A DNA stretch of 64,000 nucleotides from contig JAHDYG010000003.1 of the NCBI GenBank assembly GCA_023383815.1, positions 180,187 to 244,186 on the forward strand, written 5' to 3'. This stretch comes from Rhodocyclaceae bacterium (GTDB lineage: Bacteria; Pseudomonadota; Gammaproteobacteria; Burkholderiales; Rhodocyclaceae). This document shows positions 37,396 through 48,399 of this stretch, in pieces (within the stretch, counting starts at the first letter, position 1; every line of letters begins with the position of its first letter). The notes below the pieces were generated by a model. It had not been told where the DNA came from and made no database searches. It saw nothing but the letters and a program-made list of their open reading frames with translations. Both the position numbers and the translations under genes were made by a program.

Positions 37396-38493
37396 ATGAG
37401 CACCCATACCTTCAAACCCGACCTCCAGCCGCCGGTGATGTCCGTCGGCGTGCTGGGCTGGCTGCGGGCGAACCTGTTCTCGAACTGGTTCAACACCCTC
37501 TTGACACTCCTTGCGATCTACCTGATCTGGATCGTCGTTCCACCCATCCTGCGCTGGGTCATCCTCGATGCGGACTGGAGCGGCTCGACCCGCGCCGACT
37601 GCACCAGCGGCGGCGCCTGCTGGGTCTTCATCAAGGTCCGCTTCGCGCAGTTCATGTACGGTTTCTATCCGGCCGAACTGCGCTGGCGCGTCGATCTCAC
37701 CGTCCTGCTGGCAATCGTCGGCGCGGCGCCGCTCTTCATCCGTGCGATGCCCGGCAAGCTGCGCTACGGACTGCTTTTCCTGCTGGCCTACCCCCTGCTG
37801 GCGTACTGGCTGCTGCACGGGGGCTTCTTCGGTCTTGCCGAGGTCCAGACCAGTCAGTGGGGCGGGCTGATGCTCACGCTGGTCATCGCCGTCGTCGGCA
37901 TCGGTGGCGCGATGCCGCTCGGGGTTCTGCTCGCACTGGGGCGTCGGTCCGACATGCCGGCGATCCGCGTGATCTGCGTCACCTTCATCGAGTTCTGGCG
38001 CGGCGTGCCGCTCATTACCGTGCTCTTCATGTCCTCGGTGATGCTGCCGCTGTTTCTGCCCGAACACGTGACGATCGACAAGCTGCTGCGCGCGCTGCTG
38101 GCCGTGATGCTGTTCGAGGCCGCCTACATCGCAGAAGTCGTGCGTGGTGGTCTGCAGGCGATTCCGAAGGGGCAATACGAAGCGGCCGCGGCGATGGGCC
38201 TCGGGTACTGGCGCTCGATGGGGCTGGTGATCCTGCCGCAGGCGCTGAAACTGGTGATCCCGGGCATCGTGAATACCTTCATCGCGCTCTTCAAGGACAC
38301 CAGCCTCGTCATCATCATCGGGCTGTTCGATCTCTTCAACAGCATCCACCAGGCAACGGTCGACCCGGCATGGCTGGGATTCGCGACCGAAGGATACGTA
38401 TTTGCAGCCGCGGTCTTCTGGATCTTCTGCTTCGGCATGTCGCGCTACTCGATGCGACTCGAACGCAGGCTGCACACCGGACACAAGCGTTAG
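37396..38493 (+). CDS. aapM: General L-amino acid ABC transporter permease AapM
   Basis: Second permease, 365 aa, 12 bases after aapQ. Helices begin near residue 35. The conserved [20 protein letters not shown] and the EAA loop [20 protein letters not shown] mark the polar amino acid uptake family. AapM proteins usually have the [11 protein letters not shown] start to the core domain seen here. Confidence 0.93.
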   Translation: MSTHTFKPDLQPPVMSVGVLGWLRANLFSNWFNTLLTLLAIYLIWIVVPPILRWVILDADWSGSTRADCTSGGACWVFIKVRFAQFMYGFYPAELRWRVDLTVLLAIVGAAPLFIRAMPGKLRYGLLFLLAYPLLAYWLLHGGFFGLAEVQTSQWGGLMLTLVIAVVGIGGAMPLGVLLALGRRSDMPAIRVICVTFIEFWRGVPLITVLFMSSVMLPLFLPEHVTIDKLLRALLAVMLFEAAYIAEVVRGGLQAIPKGQYEAAAAMGLGYWRSMGLVILPQALKLVIPGIVNTFIALFKDTSLVIIIGLFDLFNSIHQATVDPAWLGFATEGYVFAAAVFWIFCFGMSRYSMRLERRLHTGHKR

Positions 38494-38503
38494 GAGTCTT
38501 GCA

Positions 38504-39283
38504 ATGAACGAAAACGTCAGCGAAGCGGTCGCAAAACCCGAACTGGGCGAAAAGCGGATGATCCTGATGGAGGATGTCAACAAGTGGTATGGCGAATTCC
38601 ACGTCCTGAAGGACATCAACCTCGAGGTCCGGCAGGGTGAGCGCATCGTCCTGTGCGGGCCATCCGGCTCGGGCAAGTCGACCACGATCCGCTGCATCAA
38701 CCGGCTCGAAGAGCATCAGAGCGGACGCATCATCGTCGATGACGTCGAGCTGACCTCGGATCTCAAGCAGATCGAGGCAATCCGGCGTGAAGTCGGGATG
38801 GTGTTCCAGCACTTCAACCTGTTCCCGCACCTGACCGTACTGCAGAACTGCACGCTTGCCCCGATGTGGGTGCGCAAGATCCCGCGTCGCGAGGCGGAGG
38901 AAATCGCGATGCACTTCCTGGAGCGGGTGCGCATCCCGGAGCAGGCCGGCAAGTACCCGGGACAGCTCTCCGGCGGGCAGCAGCAACGGGTCGCGATCGC
39001 CCGCGCGCTGTGCATGAAGCCGCGCATCATGCTGTTCGACGAGCCCACTTCAGCACTCGATCCGGAAATGGTGAAGGAGGTGCTCGACACCATGATCTCG
39101 CTCGCCGAAAGCGGCATGACGATGCTGTGCGTCACCCACGAGATGGGCTTTGCGCGCACGGTCGCCCACCGCGTGATCTTCATGGACAAGGGCGAGATCG
39201 TCGAACAGGCGGAACCGGAAGAATTCTTCTCCAACCCGAAATCCGAGCGCTCCAAGCTCTTTCTTGGCCAGATCCTGCACTGA
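38504..39283 (+). CDS. aapP: General L-amino acid ABC transporter ATP-binding protein AapP
   Basis: ATPase of 259 aa. Walker [12 protein letters not shown]-loop [16 protein letters not shown], signature [15 protein letters not shown], Walker [15 protein letters not shown] and H-loop CVTHEMGF are intact. It starts 10 bases after aapM and completes the transporter. The strong hairpin at 39309-39336 follows. Confidence 0.95.
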   Translation: MNENVSEAVAKPELGEKRMILMEDVNKWYGEFHVLKDINLEVRQGERIVLCGPSGSGKSTTIRCINRLEEHQSGRIIVDDVELTSDLKQIEAIRREVGMVFQHFNLFPHLTVLQNCTLAPMWVRKIPRREAEEIAMHFLERVRIPEQAGKYPGQLSGGQQQRVAIARALCMKPRIMLFDEPTSALDPEMVKEVLDTMISLAESGMTMLCVTHEMGFARTVAHRVIFMDKGEIVEQAEPEEFFSNPKSERSKLFLGQILH

Positions 39284-39308
39284 GTCCTCTCCCCTCGGCG
39301 CGGATACG

Positions 39309-39336
39309 CGAAGGGCGGCCCAATGGCCGCCCTTCG
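39309..39336. terminator. Strong hairpin after aapP
   Basis: CGAAGGGCGGCC-CAAT-GGCCGCCCTTCG is a perfect 12-bp stem 25 bases after aapP and 61 bases before the end of the convergent chemoreceptor gene. It is followed on the plus strand by CACCTTTCTCT. It probably ends or stabilises transcripts from both sides. Confidence 0.6.
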
Positions 39337-39397
39337 CACCTTTCTCTCCGCCTCGGTCTGACCGATCCGCTTCCTTCCAGCTCCGTTCCCTTCGCGA

Positions 39398-41194
39398 TCA
39401 GCTCGCCAGCAAGGCGTTCGCCGGAACACCAACCCGCACGTTGCCCCACTGACGCCCGTTGATCGTGATCGGCAGAGCGATGTCGCACAGGATCTCGCCG
39501 GTATCGCGCAGGTAGGTCTGCACCAGCAGGGGCTTGGTGTTCTGCGCGGCCCGCATCTCAGCCGGGCGCTCGAACTTGCGGCAGGTCCGGTTACCGACCA
39601 GATCCGTCTCATAGTTGCCGGTGAGTGGTTTCGAATAGCGCAGGTTGTGCGCGGAAAGATAGCTGTCGGATGTCATTCCGACCGCAAACACGCAGCCCGG
39701 AATCGCGTTCAGGCAATCTTCCATGATCTGCTGGCAACGCCGGCCGTACTCGTCGCCCCAGGACACCCTGAACTTCTGCGGATTGGTGTTCGGGATCGGC
39801 TGGTAGTGACGATCGAAGAGGTCGACACCACCACGCGCCATCTCTTCCATTGCGACTTCGAGGCGATCACGGAACTCGCGCGCCTTGTCGATCGCGTGGT
39901 CGAAGGCGCCCTGGCCGATCTTGAAGCGCGACACCAGTTCCTGCACGTCCTCAGTCGCCTTGGCAAGTTCGGCCGTGCGCTTGTCCGATTCGACCATGTT
40001 GCCTGCAACGGCCCCGGAAAGATCGTGGATCGCGTTGACGTTCTGGTGCACCTGGGCGTTGGTTGCCGAAAGCTCTTCCATCGCGGCGGCGATCTGCAGC
40101 AACTGCTCGCCGTTCATCTCGAACTCGCCGACCATGGATTCGAACTGCTCGGCAGAGCGCCCGACCACTTCACGCGTCTGCTGAACGTCGGCGTTGATCA
40201 CTTCATTCTCTGCCCGGGTGTTCGAGACCAGCCCGATCATGCCGTTGATGTTGCCCGCGATCTCTTCCGTGGCTTTGTTCACCCGCTCGGCAAGCTTCCT
40301 CACTTCGTCGGCGACGACCGCAAAGCCCCGGCCGGCCTCACCCGCACGCGCGGCCTCGATCGCCGCGTTGAGCGCGAGCAGATTGGTCTGGTCGGCGACT
40401 TCGCGGATCAGCGACGCGATCTGCTTGACGCTTTCGGAACGCTTGGACAGATCGTCCACCGTGTGATTGAAGCGCAGCACCTTCTCGCCGACCGCGTTGA
40501 TCTTGCCCGCGATCTCCTTCATCTCGCCGAGCGATCTGCGGGCGGTTTCAAGGTTGGCCGTCGTGGACGCCGAGATCTGCTGCGTGCTGTTCGACACCGC
40601 CTCGATCGCCGACGTCGATTCCGTGCTGGCGGTAAACACGACCTCCGTGAGCTGCCCCTGCTTCTGGGCATCCTTCGCCGAACTCTCGACCTTGGTCTTC
40701 ACCTGCACGGCGCCTGTCGCGATGTTGACGCTCATCGTGCGCACTTCGCTGATGATCTGTCGCATCTTCTCCGCAAAGCGGTTGTAGCTCGCTGCCAGAT
40801 CGCGCAGTTCGTCGTGTGTGACGAGCGGCAGGTTGTGCGAGAAGTCGCCCTCACCACGCGCAATCTCGTTGAAGATGCGCGTCATGATGCGCACGGGACG
40901 CACGATCAGGTGCCGGATGTAGAGGATCTGGCAGATATTGACGATCAGCGCGATCACGGTCAGGACGAGGATGGCATACAGTCCGCCCTCGAGCGTCGCC
41001 TGGATGCCTTGCGCCACCTCCGGGGTGACGCCGCCCGTCTCGAGCAGTTTCGCAACCTCGCTCTGCTGCCTGACGTACACCGCCACGTACACGAGATCGA
41101 TGAAGAACAGCAGCAGGAAACTGCTCAGCTTCTTCGTGAGCGAGTTCCAGAACGTCTTCTCCACCGTCTCATAGAGCTGTCGAAACGTGCTCAT
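39398..41194 (-). CDS. Methyl-accepting chemotaxis protein with C-terminal sensor-like domain
   Basis: Chemoreceptor of 598 aa. TM1 is at about 22-41, a loop of only ~28 residues follows, TM2 is at about 70-92, HAMP at about 92-150, then the coiled-coil signalling domain, with its hairpin tip in the segment [20 protein letters not shown]. After the signalling domain (from about 430) comes a further ~165-residue globular part with [42 protein letters not shown] and [17 protein letters not shown]. It resembles a Cache/PAS-like sensor placed in the cytoplasm, and has several cysteines. The tiny periplasmic loop suggests this C-terminal part is the sensor. GGAGGG precedes the ATG. Confidence 0.9.
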   Translation of the reverse strand: MSTFRQLYETVEKTFWNSLTKKLSSFLLLFFIDLVYVAVYVRQQSEVAKLLETGGVTPEVAQGIQATLEGGLYAILVLTVIALIVNICQILYIRHLIVRPVRIMTRIFNEIARGEGDFSHNLPLVTHDELRDLAASYNRFAEKMRQIISEVRTMSVNIATGAVQVKTKVESSAKDAQKQGQLTEVVFTASTESTSAIEAVSNSTQQISASTTANLETARRSLGEMKEIAGKINAVGEKVLRFNHTVDDLSKRSESVKQIASLIREVADQTNLLALNAAIEAARAGEAGRGFAVVADEVRKLAERVNKATEEIAGNINGMIGLVSNTRAENEVINADVQQTREVVGRSAEQFESMVGEFEMNGEQLLQIAAAMEELSATNAQVHQNVNAIHDLSGAVAGNMVESDKRTAELAKATEDVQELVSRFKIGQGAFDHAIDKAREFRDRLEVAMEEMARGGVDLFDRHYQPIPNTNPQKFRVSWGDEYGRRCQQIMEDCLNAIPGCVFAVGMTSDSYLSAHNLRYSKPLTGNYETDLVGNRTCRKFERPAEMRAAQNTKPLLVQTYLRDTGEILCDIALPITINGRQWGNVRVGVPANALLAS

Positions 41195-41433
41195 AGGACC
41201 CTCCGCTTCATCCGATTCTCTCCCTGTCGTGACCTTTTCCGGCGATCGTGCGCGCAATCGCCCAGGTCATCTCCTACACATCATGATACGACCATGCACC
41301 ATGTATCGGAATCGGGACGGACGAACTTTAGGCGACACGATGCAATTGTTGCAAATCCATGACGGAAGAACGGGATTTGTCCCCTTGCCGTCCAGTCCGG
41401 CATCTGCCCGCTGCCGGCGATGCTGCGGCACAT

Positions 41434-41463
41434 TTGCCCGTGCACTGGCTCGCATGCCACAAT
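41434..41463 (+). promoter_or_regulatory. Possible lysS promoter
   Basis: TTGCCC (41434-41439), 18-base spacer, CACAAT (41458-41463), 32 bases before lysS. Match to consensus is modest. Nothing else is recognised in the ~300-base divergent gap. Confidence 0.35.
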
Positions 41464-41495
41464 TCCTGCTTTTCCGCACCGGCTGCAGAACCACC

Positions 41496-43001
41496 ATGAC
41501 CGAATCAGATTCCAGCGCCGCTCCCCAGCAGGACGAGAACCACATCATCGCCGAGCGCCGCGAGAAACTCGCAGCGTGGCGCGCCACCGGCCAGGCCTTT
41601 CCGAACGACTTCCAGCGCGAGAACCTGGCGGGCCGGCTTGACGAACTCTACGGCCAGAAGGAGAACGACGAACTGGAAGCGCTCCCGGTCGAAGTCAGGA
41701 TTGCCGGGCGCATCCTGCTCAAGCGCGTGATGGGCAAGGCGAGCTTCGTGACGCTTCAGGACCTGTCCGGACGCATCCAGGCCTACGTCACGCGCGACGG
41801 CGTCGGCGAGGAAACCTATGCCGCGTTCAAGCACTGGGACATCGGCGACATCGTCGGCGTGGTCGGTACCGTATTCAAGACCAAGACCGGCGAGCTCACC
41901 GTCAGGGCGGGCGAGATCCGGCTGCTCACGAAAAGCCTGCGCCCCCTGCCCGACAAGTACCACGGGCTCACCGACGTCGAACAGAAGTACCGCCAGCGTT
42001 ACGTCGATCTCATCATGAGCGAGCAGGCGCGCTTCACCTTCGTCGCGCGCAGCCGCATGATCCAGTCGATCCGCAACTACATGGTCGGCCACGGCTTTCT
42101 CGAAGTCGAGACGCCGATGATGCACCCCATCCCGGGTGGCGCCGTCGCGCGCCCCTTCGTCACCCACCACAATGCGCTCGACATGGACATGTTCCTGCGC
42201 ATCGCGCCGGAGCTGTACCTGAAGCGGCTCGTGGTGGGAGGGTTCGAGAAGGTCTTCGAGGTCAATCGAAATTTCCGCAACGAAGGCCTCTCCCCGCGCC
42301 ACAACCCCGAGTTCACGATGATGGAGTTCTATGAGGCGTACGCGAACTACCGCACGCTGATGGACTTCACCGAGGGGCTCATCCGCCACTCGGCACGTGA
42401 GGCGCTCGGCTCGGAAACCTTCGTCTATCAGGGCCGCGAACTCGACCTGTCACGGCCGTTTGCGCGCCTGACGATCGTCGAGGCGATCCGCAAGCATCAT
42501 CCCGGTTTCACCACCGAGCAACTCGAAGATGCCGGCTGGCTGAAGCAGAAGATCCAGGCCTTCGGCGAGAAGGTGAAGCCGGGCGGACTCGGGAGCCTGC
42601 AACTGCAGCTCTTCGAGGCTTGCACCGAGGCCGATCTGTGGGAGCCGACCTTCATCATCGACTATCCGGCCGAGGTTTCGCCACTCGCACGGCGCAACGA
42701 CGCGAACCCGGAGATCACCGAGCGCTTCGAGCTCTTCATCGTCGGCCGCGAGATCGCAAACGGCTTCTCGGAACTCAATGACCCCGAAGATCAGGCCCAG
42801 CGGTTCATGGATCAGGTCAAGGCCAAGGAAGCCGGCGACGAGGAAGCAATGTACTTCGATGCGGATTACATCCGCGCACTCGAGTACGGGCTGCCGCCGA
42901 CCGGTGGCTGCGGCATCGGCATCGATCGCCTGGTCATGCTGCTGACCGACAGTCCATCGATCCGCGACGTGATCCTGTTCCCGCAGATGCGCGCCGAGTA
43001 G
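41496..43001 (+). CDS. lysS: Lysyl-tRNA synthetase (class II)
   Basis: Charges tRNA-Lys. It is 501 aa (E. coli 505). An N-terminal OB-fold anticodon-binding domain (about 60-180; [22 protein letters not shown]) is followed by the class II core: motif 1 near [16 protein letters not shown], motif 2 [20 protein letters not shown], and motif 3 [19 protein letters not shown] at 41496 fits the family start. It is co-directional with mnmC 51 bases downstream. Confidence 0.97.
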   Translation: MTESDSSAAPQQDENHIIAERREKLAAWRATGQAFPNDFQRENLAGRLDELYGQKENDELEALPVEVRIAGRILLKRVMGKASFVTLQDLSGRIQAYVTRDGVGEETYAAFKHWDIGDIVGVVGTVFKTKTGELTVRAGEIRLLTKSLRPLPDKYHGLTDVEQKYRQRYVDLIMSEQARFTFVARSRMIQSIRNYMVGHGFLEVETPMMHPIPGGAVARPFVTHHNALDMDMFLRIAPELYLKRLVVGGFEKVFEVNRNFRNEGLSPRHNPEFTMMEFYEAYANYRTLMDFTEGLIRHSAREALGSETFVYQGRELDLSRPFARLTIVEAIRKHHPGFTTEQLEDAGWLKQKIQAFGEKVKPGGLGSLQLQLFEACTEADLWEPTFIIDYPAEVSPLARRNDANPEITERFELFIVGREIANGFSELNDPEDQAQRFMDQVKAKEAGDEEAMYFDADYIRALEYGLPPTGGCGIGIDRLVMLLTDSPSIRDVILFPQMRAE

Positions 43002-43052
43002 CCCCGAAGCGGGCAGGCGGTCACCCGACCGGCTGCCCCAGCGCCCGTTCGC

Positions 43053-44975
43053 ATGCCGCTGCTCGAACCCGCACGCCTTTCCTTTCGTGACGACGGCACG
43101 CCGTATTCCGAGCGGTACGGCGACGTGTACCACACCGAGGCCGGCGGTCTCGGACAAGCCGAAGCCGTCTTCCTCGCCGGCAACGGCCTGCCCGGGCGCT
43201 GGCGGGCCATGGACCGCTTCACGATCCTGGAAACCGGCTTCGGTCAGGGGCTCAACTTTCTCGCCACCTGGGCGGCCTGGCGCAGGGATCCGCAACGCAG
43301 CCGGCGGCTGCACTATGTATCGACCGAACTGCATCCTTTTTCGGCCGCCGACCTCTCCCTCCTGCATGCCGGCCTCGGCGCACTCGAACCCCTCGGCCGG
43401 ACCCTGCGCGAGCACTGGCCGACGCTGACGCCGGGCTTTCACCGGATCCACCTCGATGAAGGCGCGGTCGTGCTGACACTGCTCTTCGGGGACGCGCTCG
43501 CGACGCTGCCCCAGCTCCAATGCGGTGCGGACGCGATCTTTCTCGATGGCTTTTCGCCCGCGTGCAATCCGCAGATGTGGTCCGAAGCGCTCTTCGGTGA
43601 GCTCGTCCGCCTCGCCGCACCGGGTGCGACGCTTGCCACCTGGTCGGTTGCCGGCCACGTGCGGCGCGCACTCGCGAAAGCCGGCTTCGACTGCGAGCGT
43701 GAGCCCGGCTTCGGCCCCAAGCGCGAGCGACTGGTCGGGCGCCTCAGCGCGCACGCGCCCCATCGGCCCGCATCCGCAGCAAGCCGGCATGCCCTCGTCG
43801 TCGGTGCCGGACTCGCCGGCACTTCGATCGCAAACCGCCTTGCCGAACGCGGCTGGCAGATCGAGCTGATCGACCAGGCTTCGACGCCCGGAGCCGGCGC
43901 CTCCGGCAATCACGCTGGCGTACTCCGCCCGCTGCCGAGTCTCGACGACAACCGGCTCGCCCGCCTCACGCGGGCGGGATTCCTGTACGGCCTCCATCAC
44001 CTGCACTGTCTGGAGTCGCACGGACAGCCCACACGCTGGGAGGCCTGCGGTGTGCTCCATCTGGCCCGCGATCCGGCACACGAAGCCAGGCAACGCGAAG
44101 TCGTCGCGGCACAGGGCCTGCCGGCTGACTTCCTGCGCTTCGTCGATGCCCGGGAGGCCTCCGCCCTCGCGGACTGGCCCCTGGCCCTCGGCGGCTGGTG
44201 GTTCGAGCACGGTGCGTGGGTTCAGCCGCCGTCCCTGTGCGCTGCGAACCTCGGCACCTGGCCCGACCGGATCCGCCTGCACCTCGGCCACACACTGAAG
44301 GAACTGACGCACGACGATGGCCTGTGGCGGGCGCTCGATGCGACCGGCGCGGAAATCGCCCGCGCGCCGGTCGCGATCCTCGCCAACGGCACCGGGATTC
44401 TCGACCTCGAACAGGCCGCTGCACTGCCGGTACGCAGCGCCCGCGGCCAGGTTGCGCATCTGCCGGCCAGCGAAGGCAGCCCCCCGCGCATCGTGGTCTG
44501 CCGGCTTGGCTATGTCAGCCCGGAAATCGACGGCCTGCGCTGTGCCGGCGCGACCTTCACGGTCGACGACGACGAACCGGATCTGCGCGAACACGACCAT
44601 CGCGAAAATCTCGCGAAACTGGACTTCATCCTGCCCGGCTATCCGCATCCGCCCGACGGCGCACCACTCGCCGGTCGCGTGGGCTTTCGCCCGGCCTCCC
44701 CCGACCGCCTGCCAATGGTCGGTGCCGTGCCCTCGACCCGGACCATCGACCGCAATACCCCGCTGTCCGGAATCCCCCGTCATCCGGGCCTCTACGCCGT
44801 GTCCGGCTTTGGCGCCCGCGGACTCGTGTGGTCCGCCCTGGTCGCCGAAACGCTCGCCAGCCAGCTCGATGGCGACCCGCTGCCGCTCGAGCGCGACCTC
44901 ATCGACGCGATCGATCCGGCCCGCTACCTGCTCCGCCCCATCCGCGCACGACGACACGACCGGATCGAGGAGTAG
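43053..44975 (+). CDS. mnmC: Bifunctional tRNA mnm5s2U34 biosynthesis protein MnmC
   Basis: Two-domain tRNA wobble enzyme of 640 aa. The N-terminal methyltransferase (about 1-235; [18 protein letters not shown] as SAM motif, [17 protein letters not shown]) converts nm5s2U to mnm5s2U. The C-terminal FAD oxidoreductase (about 245-640; [35 protein letters not shown]) removes the carboxymethyl group from cmnm5s2U. The same U34 is the substrate of SelU encoded at 20931, so both ends of the pathway are in this window. Confidence 0.95.
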   Translation: MPLLEPARLSFRDDGTPYSERYGDVYHTEAGGLGQAEAVFLAGNGLPGRWRAMDRFTILETGFGQGLNFLATWAAWRRDPQRSRRLHYVSTELHPFSAADLSLLHAGLGALEPLGRTLREHWPTLTPGFHRIHLDEGAVVLTLLFGDALATLPQLQCGADAIFLDGFSPACNPQMWSEALFGELVRLAAPGATLATWSVAGHVRRALAKAGFDCEREPGFGPKRERLVGRLSAHAPHRPASAASRHALVVGAGLAGTSIANRLAERGWQIELIDQASTPGAGASGNHAGVLRPLPSLDDNRLARLTRAGFLYGLHHLHCLESHGQPTRWEACGVLHLARDPAHEARQREVVAAQGLPADFLRFVDAREASALADWPLALGGWWFEHGAWVQPPSLCAANLGTWPDRIRLHLGHTLKELTHDDGLWRALDATGAEIARAPVAILANGTGILDLEQAAALPVRSARGQVAHLPASEGSPPRIVVCRLGYVSPEIDGLRCAGATFTVDDDEPDLREHDHRENLAKLDFILPGYPHPPDGAPLAGRVGFRPASPDRLPMVGAVPSTRTIDRNTPLSGIPRHPGLYAVSGFGARGLVWSALVAETLASQLDGDPLPLERDLIDAIDPARYLLRPIRARRHDRIEE

Positions 44976-45014
44976 ACTTCCCCTGCATTTTCAGCGCGCC
45001 ACAGGAGAACCGAG

Positions 45015-45563
45015 TTGTCATTCTGGATTCCCGCTTCCGCCGCCCTGCTGATCCTCGCCTGGGCGATCTTCGCCTTCAACCGCCTGGTGCGCCTGCGCAA
45101 CCAGGTGCGCAATGCCTGGGCTGACATCGACGTCCAGCTTACCCGCCGCCACGATCTCGTGCCGCAGCTGGTCGCGGCGGTCAAAGGCTATGCCGATCAC
45201 GAGAAGGCGCTGCTGACGGCCGTGACCGAGCTGCGTGCACAGGCCCTGCAACAGCGCAGTCCGGCCCGCCTGGGCGCAATCGAATCGGAGCTGGAGCTTG
45301 CCCTCGGAAGACTGTTCGCGCTCCAGGAGGCCTATCCCGATCTGAAGGCAAGCGGCAATTTCCTGGATCTGCAAAAGGGGCTGGTGGAAGTCGAGGATCA
45401 CCTGCAGTATGCGCGACGCTTCTACAACGGCGCCGTGCGGGACCTGAATGACGCCATCCAGCGCTTCCCCGATCTCGTCGTCGCGAGGATCTTCGGTTTT
45501 CGCGACAACGAGTTCTATCAGGCCGACGCAAACGGGCGCAACGCGATCGAGGTCCGCCTGTGA
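45015..45563 (+). CDS. LemA family protein
   Basis: Membrane-anchored coiled-coil protein of 182 aa. One N-terminal helix (ASAALLILAWAIFAF), then NRLVRLRNQVRNAWADIDVQL and RRHDLVPQLVAAVKGYADHE, and near the end FYNGAVRDLNDAIQRFPDLV, all hallmark segments of the LemA family. The start is TTG with AGGAGA 7 bases upstream. It overlaps the next gene (GTGA), as is usual for the LemA-DUF2207 pair. Function is not established. Confidence 0.93.
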   Translation: MSFWIPASAALLILAWAIFAFNRLVRLRNQVRNAWADIDVQLTRRHDLVPQLVAAVKGYADHEKALLTAVTELRAQALQQRSPARLGAIESELELALGRLFALQEAYPDLKASGNFLDLQKGLVEVEDHLQYARRFYNGAVRDLNDAIQRFPDLVVARIFGFRDNEFYQADANGRNAIEVRL

Positions 45564-47320
45564 CCGCCAGCCGCAGCCGGATCCGCGCCGGGATTCTGCG
45601 CACCCTCGCCGCGCTGGCCTTTCTGGCAACCTGGCCCGTCCTCGCCATCGAAGAGATCCGGAGCTACGACATCGAGATCGGGATCCGCGCCGATGGCAGT
45701 CTGGATGTCACCGAGCACATCACGGTCCAGGCAGAGGGAAGCCAGATCCGTCGGGGGCTCTACCGCGACTTTCCGACCCGGTACCGGGATCGCTTCGGCA
45801 ACCGGGTCGTGGTCGGGTTCGAAGTGCTGGGCGTCGAGCGCGATGGCCTGCCCGAGCCGTGGTTCACCGAGAGTCTCCACAACGGCGTGCGGATCAACAC
45901 CGGCAACGACGACTTCCTGCCCAGGCTGCCGGGGGAGTATCGCTACACGCTGCGCTACCGGACCACCCGCCAGCTCGGCTTCTTCGACACCCATGACGAG
46001 CTGTACTGGAATGCGATCGGCACCGGCTGGATCTTTCCGATCCGTTCCGGGGCGGTCGAGGTGCGACTGCCGCAGGCCGTACCCGTGGACGCGATGCGAC
46101 TGGACGCCTACACCGGACCTCAGGGGGCACAGGGGCGGGACTATCGTGCAACGCCCGTCGCACCCGGCACCGCACGCTGGACCCTGACCCGGGAACTCGC
46201 GCCCAACGAGGGATTGACGATCGCGCTCGGGTTCCCCAAGGGCATCGTCACCGAACCCACTTCGCAGCAGCGCATGACGTGGCTGCTCCTGGACAACCGC
46301 GGGATCCTCGTTGCACTTGCCGGCGCCGCGATTCTTCTTGCGTACTGCCTGCGGCGCTGGCATGCGGTCGGACGGGATCCACGGCCGGGCGTCATCATCC
46401 CGCGCTATGAGCCTCCGAAGGATCGTTCGCCCGCCGAACTGCGCTATCTGTGCCGCGGTGGTTACGATTCGCGCTGCTTCACCGCCGACCTGTTGACGCT
46501 CGCAGTTTCCGGCCAGGTCCTGATCGAACGGGAGGACCGGCTGCTGTTCAAGGACCGGTGGCGACTGGAGCGCACGGGTGCCACCGCAGATCCGCGCTTG
46601 CATCGGACCGCATCGGCCCTGCTCGCGAGCCTGTTCGAACCAGGAGCGACCCGACTCGAGCTGCAGCAGGAAAACGCCTCCCGGCTGCAAAAGGCGCACA
46701 GCGCGCACACGACGGCGCTCGAAGCACGCCTGCACGGCAGCCACTTCAACCGCAACGGGGCAAGCTTCCTGATCGCAGTCGCGATCGCGCTGGCCACGGG
46801 TATCGGGGCACTCGGCATTTCCGGCGGCGCGGGAATCGAAGTGATTCTTCTCGTCTGCGCAGCCATGCTCGCGATCGTGCTGGTGTTCCGCAAACTGGTG
46901 ATGGCCCCGACGTCCACGGGGCGTCGCCTGATCGACGAGGCCGAGGGGCTGAAGCGCTATCTCTCCGTTGCCGAGCGCGACGAACTCAGGAGCATAGCTG
47001 GCCCGGGCGCTCCGCCTCCACTGGATGCGAAGCGCTACGAAACCCTCTTGCCGTATGCGATCGCGCTGGACGTGGAAGAGGCCTGGACTCGAAAGTTCAC
47101 CGCGGCCATCGGCGTTGCCGCAGCCGCAGCGGCCGGAGCTGGAATCCGCTGGTACCGTGGCGCAAGCCCTGGGGATCTGGGGGGCCTGGCCAGTGCGGTC
47201 GGCAACGGTCTGAACGCCTCGATCGCGTCAGCCTCCACCCCGCCCGGAAGCTCTTCCGGCGGCAGCGGAGGCGGCTCATCGGGCGGCGGAGGCGGTGGCG
47301 GTGGCGGTGGCGGACGTTGA
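45560..47320 (+). CDS. DUF2207 membrane protein with glycine-rich tail
   Basis: Exported N-terminal domain, then membrane helices. It is 586 aa. Signal peptide about 1-30, DUF2207 extracytoplasmic domain (ITVQAEGSQIRRGLYRDFPT, LPGEYRYTLRYRTTRQLGFF, DELYWNAIGTGWIFPI), a helix near 240-265, cytoplasmic part, two helices near 400-450, and a C-terminal Ser/Gly run ending in poly-Gly. The GTG start overlaps the lemA stop. The LemA/DUF2207 pair recurs in many bacteria, and its role is not known. Confidence 0.9.
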   Translation: MTASRSRIRAGILRTLAALAFLATWPVLAIEEIRSYDIEIGIRADGSLDVTEHITVQAEGSQIRRGLYRDFPTRYRDRFGNRVVVGFEVLGVERDGLPEPWFTESLHNGVRINTGNDDFLPRLPGEYRYTLRYRTTRQLGFFDTHDELYWNAIGTGWIFPIRSGAVEVRLPQAVPVDAMRLDAYTGPQGAQGRDYRATPVAPGTARWTLTRELAPNEGLTIALGFPKGIVTEPTSQQRMTWLLLDNRGILVALAGAAILLAYCLRRWHAVGRDPRPGVIIPRYEPPKDRSPAELRYLCRGGYDSRCFTADLLTLAVSGQVLIEREDRLLFKDRWRLERTGATADPRLHRTASALLASLFEPGATRLELQQENASRLQKAHSAHTTALEARLHGSHFNRNGASFLIAVAIALATGIGALGISGGAGIEVILLVCAAMLAIVLVFRKLVMAPTSTGRRLIDEAEGLKRYLSVAERDELRSIAGPGAPPPLDAKRYETLLPYAIALDVEEAWTRKFTAAIGVAAAAAAGAGIRWYRGASPGDLGGLASAVGNGLNASIASASTPPGSSSGGSGGGSSGGGGGGGGGGGR

Positions 47321-47458
47321 GCACTACCGGCGACTGCCCAGCCCCTGCACCGCGGAACCATTTGCCGCCAGGAACGGTCACTGGAGCGCTCGCGCGCAAG
47401 CCGAAACCGCAAGCACCGCAGCTTCGACAAGAACCATTTTTCGCCGCTGGCCAATGAC

Positions 47459-48397
47459 ATGGACGCCATCCCCCTGTTCTTCGCGCTGGGTTTCGCCGCA
47501 CGCCTGACCCGCTCGGACCTCAAGATCCCGGCCCAGCTCTACGAAGCCCTCTCGATCTATCTGCTCATCGCAATCGGCCTGAAAGGCGGAATGGAGCTGG
47601 CACGGCAGGATGCCCTGCACATCCTGCCGCAGGCGATCGCCGTCATCGGCATGGGCCTGCTGATTCCACTGCTCGCCTTTCCGATCCTGTACAAGCTCGG
47701 TCGCCTGGACCGCTTCAACGCGGCGGCGATTGCCGGCCACTACGGCTCGGTCAGCGTGGTCACCTTCGCCGTCGGGGTCGACTTCCTGATCGCCCGCGGC
47801 GTCGAGTTCGAAACCTATCTGCCACTCTTCCTCGTGCTGCTCGAATTGCCCGGGATTGCGGTCGGGATCCTGCTCGCGCGCATGGGCGGAGACTGGCGTT
47901 CGATCCGCTGGGGCACACTCGCGCACGAGATCTTCCTCGGCAAGAGCATGGTGCTGCTCGGCGGTGGGCTTTTGATCGGCTGGATCGCGGGCCCCAAGGG
48001 GCTGGCGCCGCTCGAACCCTTCTTCTTCGATCTCTTCAAGGGCGTGCTGTGCCTGTTCCTGCTCGAGATGGGGCTGGTTGCCGCGAGTCAGGCCGGCGCG
48101 CTGCGCACGAGCGGCGCCTTCCTGGTCGGTTTCGCGATCGCCATGCCGGTGATCGGAGCCCTCGTCGGCATCGCCTTCGCGCTCGGCATCGGGCTGTCGG
48201 CCGGCGGCGCGCTGCTGCTCGCAACGCTGGCTTCCAGCGCCTCGTACATCGCCGCTCCGGCCGCGATGCGGATCGCCGTACCCGAAGCGAATCCGGGGCT
48301 GTCGATCACCGCCGCGCTGGTGATCACCTTCCCCTTCAACATCCTCGTCGGAATTCCGCTCTACAACGTCCTTGTGGGCCTCGCATACGGGAGCTGA
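47459..48397 (+). CDS. sbtA: SbtA-type sodium-dependent bicarbonate transporter
   Basis: Inner-membrane transporter of 312 aa with about nine to ten helices in two inverted halves. Characteristic segments: YLLIAIGLKGGMELA, AAAIAGHYGSVSVVTFAVG (the substrate/sodium-site serine region), and LLLATLASSASYIAAPAAMRIA in the second half. Cyanobacterial SbtA takes up bicarbonate with sodium and is gated by SbtB. The PII-like partner follows after 2 bases. The N-terminus looks slightly short, and the frame is open for more than 20 codons upstream, so a non-ATG start is possible. No carboxysome or Rubisco gene is in the window. Confidence 0.9.
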   Translation: MDAIPLFFALGFAARLTRSDLKIPAQLYEALSIYLLIAIGLKGGMELARQDALHILPQAIAVIGMGLLIPLLAFPILYKLGRLDRFNAAAIAGHYGSVSVVTFAVGVDFLIARGVEFETYLPLFLVLLELPGIAVGILLARMGGDWRSIRWGTLAHEIFLGKSMVLLGGGLLIGWIAGPKGLAPLEPFFFDLFKGVLCLFLLEMGLVAASQAGALRTSGAFLVGFAIAMPVIGALVGIAFALGIGLSAGGALLLATLASSASYIAAPAAMRIAVPEANPGLSITAALVITFPFNILVGIPLYNVLVGLAYGS

Positions 48398-48399
48398 CC

